Under the pieces are notes generated by a model. The model saw only the letters and a list, made by a program, of their open reading frames with translations, did not search any database and was not told the origin of the DNA. The position numbers and the translations under genes are program-made. A stretch of 9,826 nt of DNA from assembly GCA_937967705.1 (NCBI GenBank), contig CALCJG010000090.1, positions 1 through 9,826 of the forward strand, read 5' to 3'. This document shows positions 1 to 7,058 of this stretch, one piece after another. Numbering within the stretch: the stretch's first letter is position 1; each line of letters starts with the position of its first letter. The stretch comes from an uncultured Spirochaetia bacterium (GTDB taxonomy: Bacteria > Spirochaetota > UBA4802 > JAGODF01).

Positions 1-777
1 GTTGGAAAAGCGGAGATTTATTTCATAGAGCGAGGTGGTCTCCCCCTTCATGCCGCGCTGGAAGAGCGCTATGATATGGGGCAGCTCTTCCTGCGGCAGA
101 AACTCGGTAAAGTTATGTCCCAGGAACTCGCCGATGGAATGCCCCGAAAGCTCCTCGAAGCGGGGGCTCACGTAGGTTATGGTGCCGCGGTTGTCCAGGG
201 TGTAGATGATGTCGGAGGTGGTTTCCACCAGGAGACGAAAGCGCTCCTCGCTGGCGCTGAGGTCCAGGAGAGCCCGCCTCTCATCGGTGATATTGCGCAC
301 CGCCACGAGCACCCAGCCCCTCTCCCGGGGGAAGAAGCGGGCCTCGTAAAAGCACTCCTCCCCCCTGACCGGCAGGCAGTACTCTACGCTCTGAAGGCTC
401 CCCAGTATACGGGCCCGCCGGATGGCATCCGCTATGACCGGTCCCGCCTCTCCGAGGGGGAGATGGCCGATCTTTTTACCCAGGAAGTCCTCGGGCTTCA
501 TGTAGAGCTCATCGACCATCCCGGAATACTCGGCTATGATATCGGCGCCGTCCACCAGGAAGATGATGTCCGTAAAGGCGTGATAACAGGAAAAAAGATC
601 GCAGAGGGTGTCTTCTATCTTCCGGGAGAAAACCACATCCCCGGCGGGGGTCTCCTCGGTCCTGTGCCGGTAGTCCGCATCGATGAGTTCCAGGGCCCGC
701 TTCCACTCCGGCGACAGATGGGAGGGATCGGCCGCGCAGTCCCGGATAATCTCCTTGAGTTTGTGATGAATTTTCAT
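1..777 (-). CDS. PAS-domain signalling protein (N-terminal part, continues beyond left edge)
   Basis: This leftward gene is open to the window edge, with 259 residues visible. A short helical N-terminus (about 1-60) is followed by a PAS domain at about 63-172. It ends in the usual PAC-like strand and linker (WVLVAVRNITDERRALL, 155-171). A second PAS domain starts at about 176 (SEERFRLLVETTSDIIYTLD) and continues past TYVSPRFEELSG (201-212). No signal peptide or membrane segment is seen, so the visible part is cytosolic. PAS domains sense ligands, redox state or light, or mediate dimerisation. The output domain (histidine kinase, GGDEF or other) lies outside the window, so the activity is unknown. 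The start ATG at 777-775 is preceded by GGAAGG with good spacing, and a sigma70-like promoter lies upstream at 823-850. The opposite strand is also open over most of this stretch, but only this strand gives recognisable domains. Confidence 0.9.
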   Translation of the reverse strand, partial: MKIHHKLKEIIRDCAADPSHLSPEWKRALELIDADYRHRTEETPAGDVVFSRKIEDTLCDLFSCYHAFTDIIFLVDGADIIAEYSGMVDELYMKPEDFLGKKIGHLPLGEAGPVIADAIRRARILGSLQSVEYCLPVRGEECFYEARFFPRERGWVLVAVRNITDERRALLDLSASEERFRLLVETTSDIIYTLDNRGTITYVSPRFEELSGHSIGEFLGHNFTEFLPQEELPHIIALFQRGMKGETTSLYEINLRFSN

Positions 778-822
778 CTCTTCCTTCCGCCCGCACATCC
801 GCCCTGATTGATATCTTTATCT

Positions 823-850
823 ATTTTAACACCAAAAGAACTATATTCAA
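823..850 (-). promoter_or_regulatory. Probable sigma70-type promoter of the PAS gene
   Basis: Read on the minus strand there is TTGAAT (850-845), a 16-nt spacer, and TAAAAT (828-823), with TGT just before the -10 (extended -10). The start site would fall near 816, giving a leader of about 40 nt before the ATG at 777. The surrounding 778-992 stretch between divergent genes is clearly AT-rich compared with the coding DNA. No equally convincing promoter for the rightward transporter gene was found in it; TTGAAT at 941-946 with GATAAG at 962-967 is a weak candidate. Confidence 0.5.
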
Positions 851-980
851 AATAATCCTGCAGGAAGGACTATGCAATTTTTTTTACGCTCTTCACCCCC
901 GGAAAACCGTTCAATTACTGACGCCGTCCTTTTTTTTCTCTTGAATTCAAAACAGGCTCATGATAAGGGCAAAGGCCAGC

Positions 981-986
981 GAGGTG
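981..986 (+). promoter_or_regulatory. Ribosome binding site that decides the transporter start
   Basis: GAGGTG lies 6 nt before the ATG at 993. The in-frame ATG at 960 has no comparable Shine-Dalgarno sequence, so 993 is preferred. The protein then begins MQTTTGSFW. Confidence 0.6.
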
Positions 987-992
987 ATACGC

Positions 993-2438
993 ATGCAGAC
1001 GACAACCGGTTCCTTCTGGAGACAGACCCGATCCCTCCCCTGGCCCTTCTGGGCGGCCAACATCATGGAGATGATAGAGCGCCTGGCCTATTACGGCGTG
1101 AGGGTCGTCATTCCCATCTACATAGCCCAGGCAGACGAAATAGGCGGGCTGCACTTCAGCCAGGCAGACAAGGGTTTCATCTTCCTCTGGTGGGCCCTGA
1201 TCCAGTCGGTGCTCCCGGTTTTCACGGGGGGGTTTGCCGACCGTTACGGCTACAAGCGGCAGATCGTGGCCGCGGTCGCATTCAAGGCGGCAGGATATGT
1301 TTTGATGGCCACCCAGCGCGAGTTCTGGCCCTTCTTTACGGGATGCATGGTCCTGGCGGCGGGCACGGCCCTCTTTAAGCCGCCCATACAGGGCACCTTC
1401 GTCAAGACCCTGGACGAAAACAGCTCCGGGGCCGGGTGGGGATTTTTCTACATGGTGGTCAACATCGGCGGTTTCCTGGGCCCCCCCCTGGCTCATTTCC
1501 TCTACGGCTATTCCTGGCCGATGGTCTTTTACGGCTGCGCGGCCCTGGTTTCCCTCAATCTCTTCTGGCTCTTAACCTATAAAAACGTGGATTCCGGCAT
1601 GGATAAAACCGGCGGTTTCCGGGAGGTGCTGAAGATCACAATCTCGGGGATACTCAACTACCGTCTGATCCTCTTCATTCTCATTACATCGGTCTTCTGG
1701 GCCACCTACACCCAGCTCTTCGACATGCTGCCCAACTTCATCGTCGACTGGACCGACAGTTCCTCCCTGGCCGCCCATCTCCCCACCTTTATGCTGGCCA
1801 GGGATCAGTCCCGGGGTCCGCAGATCGCCCAGGAATGGGTAATCAACCTCAACCCCCTGCTCATCATACTCTTCGTGGCCCCCCTCTCCTGGTTCGTCAA
1901 CCGGCGCATGCGGCGCCTCAGCTCCATACTGACCGGCGTCCTCATCGCCAGCGCAGGAGTCTTCTTCGTGGGTTCCTCGATGTCCATCCTTACCTGCCTG
2001 GCGGGGATCGCCTGTTTTTCCGTAGGGGAGATGCTCTCCTCGCCCAAGATGAACGAGTATCTGGGGGTCATTGCCCCGGAGGACAAGAAGGCCCTCTTCA
2101 TGGGCTATGCCAACATTCCCTTCGCCATTGGCTGGGGCTACGGCTCCTTTGCTGCGGGCAATATCTACGGGGCCTCCGGCGAGAAGGCAACCCTCGCCCT
2201 GCGGTACATGACTGAGTTTCTGCACCTGGATAAGCTTCCCGCCAGGCCGGAGGCCTTCGCCTACCTGAGTAAATTCCTGGGAAAAACACCGGCGGAGACC
2301 ACGGGGCTTCTCTGGGCGACCTATCATCCCAGCCAGGTATGGATACCCTTCGCCGTGGCCGGAATCCTCTCGGCAGCGGCCCTGGCGGTCTTCAATTATT
2401 TCGCGAGGAGGTACAACTGGTCGGACACGAACGCCTGA
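993..2438 (+). CDS. POT/PTR-family peptide:H+ symporter-like MFS transporter
   Basis: The product is 481 residues and very hydrophobic, with about 12 or more membrane helices. Helix 1 carries the POT proton-coupling motif ExxER followed by YYG (EMIERLAYYG, 26-35). The FFYMVVNIGGF segment (151-161, N157) closely matches the PTR2 signature, although its first position is W. INLNPLLII (from 284) and GEMLSSP are also typical of POT proteins. The family imports di- and tripeptides, sometimes nitrate or other solutes, with protons across the inner membrane. The substrate cannot be read from sequence, and some MFS relatives of this type in environmental bacteria are uncharacterised. The gene is monocistronic in the window: the PAS gene diverges upstream and the FecR-type gene converges downstream, 21 nt away. 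The length is near that of prokaryotic POTs, and no damage is seen. Confidence 0.85.
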   Translation: MQTTTGSFWRQTRSLPWPFWAANIMEMIERLAYYGVRVVIPIYIAQADEIGGLHFSQADKGFIFLWWALIQSVLPVFTGGFADRYGYKRQIVAAVAFKAAGYVLMATQREFWPFFTGCMVLAAGTALFKPPIQGTFVKTLDENSSGAGWGFFYMVVNIGGFLGPPLAHFLYGYSWPMVFYGCAALVSLNLFWLLTYKNVDSGMDKTGGFREVLKITISGILNYRLILFILITSVFWATYTQLFDMLPNFIVDWTDSSSLAAHLPTFMLARDQSRGPQIAQEWVINLNPLLIILFVAPLSWFVNRRMRRLSSILTGVLIASAGVFFVGSSMSILTCLAGIACFSVGEMLSSPKMNEYLGVIAPEDKKALFMGYANIPFAIGWGYGSFAAGNIYGASGEKATLALRYMTEFLHLDKLPARPEAFAYLSKFLGKTPAETTGLLWATYHPSQVWIPFAVAGILSAAALAVFNYFARRYNWSDTNA

Positions 2439-2462
2439 CCCCTCCCTGGAAGGCAGGGGTCA
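2436..2462. terminator. Hairpin between convergent genes, built from both stop codons
   Basis: TGACCCCT (2436-2443) pairs perfectly with AGGGGTCA (2455-2462). Two further C-G pairs form after one C/C mismatch, leaving a loop TGGAA. The outermost triplets are the TGA stop of the transporter gene and, on the other strand, the TGA stop of the FecR-type gene. There is no U-run on either side, so it is not a classic intrinsic terminator. Its position suggests a shared bidirectional 3' end or RNA-stabilising hairpin. Confidence 0.5.
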
Positions 2463-3269
2463 CTTCAGGCTCTTCTTGATCTTCTTGATGCTTTCGGCGT
2501 AATAGCCGAAGTCCCCGTACTGGCTGTCGTAATCCGCCAGAAGGTCTTTCAACACCACGGTGTTTTCGGTGTAGCTGGCGCAGATGATGGCCCGTGCCAG
2601 GGAATCCTCCTTGAGGGTAAACTTGCCCGACCGGGTCCGATAGGCCGTTTCATACTCCTTCAGGGCGCCGTCGAAGTCCAACCGCTGAAAGAGGATCTCC
2701 CCCCGGTAGAAGTTGACGGTTCCCTGGAAATAGAGGGGCAGTTCTTTATTGCGGGACAACTCTTCGAGGATCTTCCAGGAGTCATCCAGGCGGTTCTTCC
2801 TGAAAAGCTCTATTGCCCGGTTAACCTTCACGGCCTCTTTCCTCAGGGCCTCATCTCCCTCATCCTTGCCTTTGGGACCCCGGACGGAGGCCACTACGGT
2901 AAAATCGGGATGCCGGGTGTCCTTAGTCAGCTTCTCGTAAAACCGGTGAAACATATTGCTCTTGTCCGCCTCGCCGGCCAGGTGCGATCCCTTGATTCGG
3001 AAATTCCGGGGACCCGTTACCTTGATCCGCTGGTCCCTGCCCACGTCGAATTCCACGAAGGAGCGGATTCCTATGCGATAGAGATCTCCCTCAAGGGCCG
3101 CAGACCCCACCGCCGGGTTTATCGTTTTGCCGTCCCGAATCACCTTCACCTCCCCCACCAGGGAGCTGACCGTCGCCTTCTGAGACGGGTATGCCGCTTC
3201 GGTCCAGAAACATGCCGCCGCGATAAAAATAATGATCCCGGGAATGCACCCTTTTCTTACGCCCTTCAT
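2460..3269 (-). CDS. Exported FecR-domain protein with TPR-like C-terminal half
   Basis: The product is 269 residues. The N-terminus has a Lys/Arg patch and a hydrophobic core (about 9-22), so it is exported. Cleavage near the TEAA stretch (23-26) by signal peptidase I fits. AAAC at 17-20 is a marginal lipobox, so lipidation is possible. Residues about 33-100 read as a FecR-type beta domain (VGEVKVIRDGK, then EGDLYRIGIRSFVEFDVG). The rest (about 145-265) is helical, with TPR-like spacing of small and aromatic residues (FYRGEILFQRLDFDGALKEY). Proteins of this layout sit in the periplasm or on the envelope as scaffolds or ligand binders. They are not sigma-factor regulators like true FecR, and no sigma-factor gene is adjacent. 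The start is supported by GAGGAGGG 9 nt upstream and by a strong promoter. Confidence 0.8.
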   Translation of the reverse strand: MKGVRKGCIPGIIIFIAAACFWTEAAYPSQKATVSSLVGEVKVIRDGKTINPAVGSAALEGDLYRIGIRSFVEFDVGRDQRIKVTGPRNFRIKGSHLAGEADKSNMFHRFYEKLTKDTRHPDFTVVASVRGPKGKDEGDEALRKEAVKVNRAIELFRKNRLDDSWKILEELSRNKELPLYFQGTVNFYRGEILFQRLDFDGALKEYETAYRTRSGKFTLKEDSLARAIICASYTENTVVLKDLLADYDSQYGDFGYYAESIKKIKKSLK

Positions 3270-3290
3270 ATCAGGAATCCCTCCTCGATT

Positions 3291-3305
3291 TGTCCGTGCC
3301 GGACA
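3291..3305. repeat. Perfect inverted repeat in the FecR-gene leader
   Basis: TGTCCG-TGC-CGGACA gives 6-bp arms with a 3-nt centre. Relative to the predicted promoter it lies in the transcribed leader of the FecR-type gene, just upstream of its Shine-Dalgarno sequence (3286-3279). It could be an operator or a small RNA hairpin next to the ribosome binding site. Confidence 0.4.
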
Positions 3306-3322
3306 GACTCATTCTACCGATA

Positions 3323-3351
3323 ATAGTAACATCGTCGCGGCGTAATGTCAA
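3323..3351 (-). promoter_or_regulatory. Strong sigma70-type promoter of the FecR-domain gene
   Basis: On the minus strand there is a perfect -35 TTGACA (3351-3346), a 17-nt spacer and TACTAT (3328-3323), preceded by TGT as an extended -10. The predicted start is near 3316, giving a leader of about 47 nt. Confidence 0.6.
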
Positions 3352-3423
3352 CGGAAATAGGCTCGAAACCCTCTCCCCCACATCCGAAAGTTGGGAAGAG
3401 AAACGAACAGCAGAAGATGTTTT

Positions 3424-3452
3424 TTGCTAGGCAGAGCGGAGATAATTATTAT
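3424..3452 (+). promoter_or_regulatory. Candidate promoter of the diguanylate cyclase gene
   Basis: TTGCTA (3424-3429), a 17-nt spacer and TATTAT (3447-3452) would start transcription near 3459. This lies before the ATG at 3472 and favours that start over the in-frame TTG at 3391. The 3270-3471 gap between divergent genes also holds the FecR-gene promoter; nothing else was recognised in it. Confidence 0.4.
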
Positions 3453-3471
3453 CTTGACCGAAAGGGCGGGC

Positions 3472-5655
3472 ATGTATATAAACAGACTTGACGAAAGACA
3501 ACCTATCCACCTGCCGAGGGGGAAATCATTGTCCAGAACCAACACCGTATTGATCGTTGTGCAGTCGGAGGAGGATACCGGAACCATCATCAGGGCTCTC
3601 GGCAATAACGATTTCGATTTCATCACCGCCAAAAACGGCATGGAAGCCATGAGCAACATCACCTACAAGCTTCCCAGCATCATCATCTCCGAGATCGAGC
3701 TTCCCCTGATCAACGGCTACGAGTTCTGCCGGACCATACGCAAGGGCATCAAGACCAAGCTTATCCCCTTCATCTTCATTTCCGCGTCCAACGAGATCGA
3801 TGACCGCGTGGAGGCCTTCTATACCGGCGCCGACGCCTTTCTGGCCAAGCCATTCCACCCGGAAGAACTCCGGGCCCTGGTGCTTTCCAAAATAAATCAG
3901 TTCAACGAGTTCTATCTCCTCTCCGTAACCGACGAGCTCACGCGGCTCTACAACCGCCGGGAGTTCATCAAGAAGATCCATGAGGAGATCAACAATCCCC
4001 AAAACGATATCATTTCCCTCTGCATCCTTGACCTGGACAACTTCAAGCAGATCAACGACCTCTACGGTCATCAGATGGGGGATTTTGTTCTGATGCATCT
4101 GGCGGAAGTTCTTAAGGAGAACACATCCCCCTCCTTTTTCCCGGCGCGCTTCGGCGGGGAGGAGTTCATCATTGTCTTCCCGGGCGTTTCGGCAGTAGAT
4201 GCGCGGACCCACATGGAGCAGATCCGGGAGACCATGGCGTCACGACCCTTTAAGAGTGAAAAGACGATCTTCCACGTCTCCTTCAGCGCAGGGATCGCGG
4301 AATACCCCTCAATGGCCTCCAACGTATCCTCACTGCTCTCGCTCTCGGATCAGGCACTCTACGGAGCCAAGAAGGACGGGCGCGACCGGGTCTACATCTA
4401 CAACCCCATTATGGCGCGCAACGACAAGTTCTGGGAATACCTCAGGGTACGCAAGGGCTTTTTCGTCAACGAGACATCCCACGATTCCATATCCCGGAAG
4501 CCCTTCCTGCCCGACATCCTAGAGACCATCTCCTCCCTGGATTTCGAGGTGCAGAGCATCGGGACGCTCATCGTCCGCATCGAGCCCCTCTTCAATATCG
4601 AGTCGATCAAGGGACCCCGGAACTACTACTACGACATCGAAAATATCATCCGCATCATCATGTCCTGCTGCGAGAATCATTTTCCCTCGGACACATACGC
4701 GGCGGTTTCGGACTTTTTCGATTTCGAGTTCGTCATCCTCTTCCCCAGCGTTGTGGATTTTTCCATCAACCGAAACAAATTCATCGAACTCTGCGGAGAA
4801 ATTGCCGAGGACATCTGCCTGTCCACGGCGGATTTCGGCATCGAGATATCCTTTGCCAGCGACGTCATCTACCTGGAAAAGGAAAATCCCCGCAAGCTGC
4901 TCAGGGACATCGCCGGGATCAAGGAAAGCATCAAGACCTTCAGGAACCGGTCGGAGCTCTTCAACCGGGCGCTGGAAAGGTTCAATCTGGCCCGCTCTAA
5001 CCGCGATGAGGCGGCCCGGCTGATCGATGTCGCCGGGTTCTACCGGCTTGACACGTTTACCCCGGGCTATCAGTTCTTTAGTATCGAGGCCTCGGCAGAT
5101 AAAAGCTCTCCTTTGGAAATCCTGATGAAAAGCTGCCTGAAAACCCTTGACGAGGCGGTCCCGTTCTTCTCCCTGCTTTCAGATCTCCTCAGGGATAAGA
5201 TCGAATACCCCCTTCTCCTTCCCTGGGTCTCATCGATCAGCCTGCGGGATTACGTCTTCGCCCTGAGTGAGATCTTCGTCGGGCGAGAGATCGTCATTCT
5301 GATCGACGAGAGTTCCCTGGAAAAGTTCCGCAGCGAGGCGCTCTCCCACCTGGCCTCCGACATGCCGCCCCTGGCCACCCTGGGAATCACCAACTGCTAC
5401 ATCGGAAATTCCATTCTGAACCTCCTCTCCCTCGTGGAATTCCGCCTGATCATCTTCTCGGAAAACATCATACGCCATATACACCTCTTCAAGGACCGGA
5501 TCAAAATCATCAACGGCCTCAACATCTTCGCGGAACAGCTGGGGATAGACACCCTGGCGGATCAAGTATCCCTGGAGGAGGAGTACCAGGTGCTGAAGGA
5601 CCTGGGCATCGATTATCTCTCAGGCCCCTACCCGGAAAGGGCCGCCCGCAAATAA
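3472..5655 (+). CDS. Diguanylate cyclase: degenerate REC - GGEEF - degenerate GGDEF - degenerate EAL
   Basis: The product is 727 residues from the ATG at 3472, with a short AAGG just upstream. Residues 24-141 form a receiver fold. The phosphorylation site is Glu (E74, in SEIELPLING), the usual N-terminal acidic pair is lost (VVQS, 29-32), and S104 and K126 are kept. Residues about 149-320 form a complete GGDEF domain: DELTRLYNRREF, DLDNFKQIND (187-196), GGEEF (228-232) and ALYGAKKDGRDRV. It should make c-di-GMP from two GTP. The RxxD feedback site is absent (SPSF at that position). Residues about 365-510 look like a second GGDEF domain with FDFEF (416-420) for the signature. Residues about 515-725 resemble an EAL domain: the end AEQLGIDTLADQVSLEEEY (687-705) aligns with the AEGVE region and LGIDYLSGPY with the QGY motif. 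The catalytic acids are missing. No signal peptide or membrane segment is seen, so it is cytosolic. The last two domain assignments are by eye. Confidence 0.85.
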   Translation: MYINRLDERQPIHLPRGKSLSRTNTVLIVVQSEEDTGTIIRALGNNDFDFITAKNGMEAMSNITYKLPSIIISEIELPLINGYEFCRTIRKGIKTKLIPFIFISASNEIDDRVEAFYTGADAFLAKPFHPEELRALVLSKINQFNEFYLLSVTDELTRLYNRREFIKKIHEEINNPQNDIISLCILDLDNFKQINDLYGHQMGDFVLMHLAEVLKENTSPSFFPARFGGEEFIIVFPGVSAVDARTHMEQIRETMASRPFKSEKTIFHVSFSAGIAEYPSMASNVSSLLSLSDQALYGAKKDGRDRVYIYNPIMARNDKFWEYLRVRKGFFVNETSHDSISRKPFLPDILETISSLDFEVQSIGTLIVRIEPLFNIESIKGPRNYYYDIENIIRIIMSCCENHFPSDTYAAVSDFFDFEFVILFPSVVDFSINRNKFIELCGEIAEDICLSTADFGIEISFASDVIYLEKENPRKLLRDIAGIKESIKTFRNRSELFNRALERFNLARSNRDEAARLIDVAGFYRLDTFTPGYQFFSIEASADKSSPLEILMKSCLKTLDEAVPFFSLLSDLLRDKIEYPLLLPWVSSISLRDYVFALSEIFVGREIVILIDESSLEKFRSEALSHLASDMPPLATLGITNCYIGNSILNLLSLVEFRLIIFSENIIRHIHLFKDRIKIINGLNIFAEQLGIDTLADQVSLEEEYQVLKDLGIDYLSGPYPERAARK

Positions 5656-5686
5656 GGGACATCCCCCTGACATCCCATAAATTAAG

Positions 5687-5736
5687 TTGACAGCACATCA
5701 AAAATATTATAGTCAAACAGCTATTAGCGATATACT
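5687..5736 (+). promoter_or_regulatory. Candidate promoter(s) ahead of the HD-GYP operon
   Basis: A perfect TTGACA (5687-5692) is followed after 15 nt by TATAGT (5708-5713); the spacer is short. A second -10-like TATACT (5731-5736) lies further down without a clear -35. The 121-nt gap after the cyclase gene is AT-rich, consistent with separate transcription of the HD-GYP operon. GACATCCC is repeated directly just after the cyclase stop (5658-5665 and 5669-5676). Confidence 0.4.
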
Positions 5737-5776
5737 TTGACCATTATTGCGGATTTGCCGAATTCGGCTGGATCGG

Positions 5777-7045
5777 ATGGAAGAGATAACCATAGACCTT
5801 GAAAAGTTCCGGGAGATATCCGGTGCCTACCTGAAGAAGCTGAGCGGGCAGAAGATGCTCAACTTCAGCATCCTTGACCAGGAGGGGAACACGGTCTTCC
5901 GCTCCGGCCAGGCCCTGACGCCGGAGGACATAGACCGTGAGACCGGCAAGGGGAAGAAGTTTTTCATACCCAGGATCGCCGAAAGCGAAGCCTCCTTCGA
6001 GCAGGAGATCATCTCAAGGCAGACCCTCAACGACCTGCTGGAGGATACCGGGCGCACCTACGGCGAGGTGCGGAAAACCGGCACCCTCACCTTCGAACAG
6101 TACATAAACACCAACAATGTTTTGATCTCCATCGTTCAGGGGCTCAAGATTCAGGACAAATCCGGCGGCATCCTCACCCTCCTCTCGGACATTGAGGGCT
6201 ATGACAAGCACACCTACGTCCACTCCGTGAACGTGGGGCTTCTGTCGATGATCTACGCCTTCAAATCCGGCTACAGCGAGGAGGGGATACGCAACATGGC
6301 CACGGCGGGCTACCTGCACGACATCGGCAAGCTGAGGGTTCCCGTGGAGATCATCAACAAGGCCGGCCTCCTGAACCGCGGGGAATTCCGCGCCATCATG
6401 GAGCACACCAGGGAAGGTTACCGCATCCTGGACGCCGTAGAGAGCAGTGACCGGAAAAAAGTCGTTCCCAACATCATCAAGCTCGTTGCCCTCTTTCATC
6501 ACAGGAAGTTTAAAAATCCTGGCTATCCCTTCCGCGAGGAACAGAAAGACAAGAGGAGCGAAACCCAGTACATGGAGCTGCCGGAAGAGGTGCGCATGAT
6601 TGCCATCTTCGACCTTTACGACGCCATCACCACAAAAAGCCCGTACCGGACCGCCATATCTACGGAGAATGCCCTGCGATACATGCTCAACATCTCCAAT
6701 TACCTCTATCCCCTGGATGACATCTACAAGTTTCTGAAAATCATGACCCTCTCCCTGAACAAGGGCAGGATATTCCTGCAGGACGGGAAATTCATCATGC
6801 TCGAATCCGTACGTCTCACGTCGGACAATAAGCGCAAGGAACGGGTCTACGAGTTCGCCCGGGTTGAGGAGACCTTCAAGGGAAACATCCTCAACCCCCG
6901 CGTCAGGATATTCTACGACGTCAACCGGAATAAAAAGCTTCACCCCATCGGCGTGGATCTCCGCCATGACGCCGTGCGCAAGATAGTGCGCATCATCAAC
7001 AATACCAGGCTGGTGGACATGCTGTCCAAGCAGTACGCCCATTGA
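5777..7045 (+). CDS. HD-GYP domain protein, probable c-di-GMP phosphodiesterase
   Basis: The product is 422 residues from the ATG at 5777. An in-frame TTG at 5747 has no ribosome binding site, and the Shine-Dalgarno before 5777 is also weak. The N-terminus (about 1-110) holds a pattern common in front of HD-GYP domains (ILDQEGNTVFRSGQALT). The HD-GYP core spans about 150-310. It has the first metal His in HTYVHSVNVG, HDIGK (181-185), the IMEHTREGYRIL helix, HH (241-242), PGYP (248-251) and the late Asp in FDLYDAITT. All expected metal ligands that can be checked by eye are present, so hydrolysis of c-di-GMP to pGpG or GMP is likely. The usual HHE-x-x-DG-x-GYP is altered to HHRKFKNPGYP. A further basic C-terminal region (about 335-422) is unassigned. 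It is the first gene of an apparent operon with the receiver and PAP2 genes. Confidence 0.88.
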   Translation: MEEITIDLEKFREISGAYLKKLSGQKMLNFSILDQEGNTVFRSGQALTPEDIDRETGKGKKFFIPRIAESEASFEQEIISRQTLNDLLEDTGRTYGEVRKTGTLTFEQYINTNNVLISIVQGLKIQDKSGGILTLLSDIEGYDKHTYVHSVNVGLLSMIYAFKSGYSEEGIRNMATAGYLHDIGKLRVPVEIINKAGLLNRGEFRAIMEHTREGYRILDAVESSDRKKVVPNIIKLVALFHHRKFKNPGYPFREEQKDKRSETQYMELPEEVRMIAIFDLYDAITTKSPYRTAISTENALRYMLNISNYLYPLDDIYKFLKIMTLSLNKGRIFLQDGKFIMLESVRLTSDNKRKERVYEFARVEETFKGNILNPRVRIFYDVNRNKKLHPIGVDLRHDAVRKIVRIINNTRLVDMLSKQYAH

Positions 7046-7058
7046 GAGGAACGCGACC

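Noticed and set aside
76..807. Long open frame on the plus strand (243 codons)
   Set aside because: It is exactly antisense and codon-phased to the PAS gene. The minus strand gives two clear PAS domains, and this strand gives no recognisable protein.
916..940. T-run after GACGCCGTC as an intrinsic terminator
   Set aside because: The stem is only about 3 bp, and no upstream rightward gene ends here.
872..1378. Plus-strand open frame starting in the divergent spacer
   Set aside because: It runs out of frame through the transporter gene and shows no domain. Its start lies in AT-rich promoter DNA.
1572..2327. Minus-strand open frame inside the transporter gene
   Set aside because: It is low-complexity and Gly/Glu-rich, with no family resemblance. 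The plus strand encodes the POT motifs.
3391..3471. Upstream TTG start adding 27 residues to the cyclase
   Set aside because: It has no Shine-Dalgarno and overlaps the candidate promoter. The extra residues are not part of the receiver fold.
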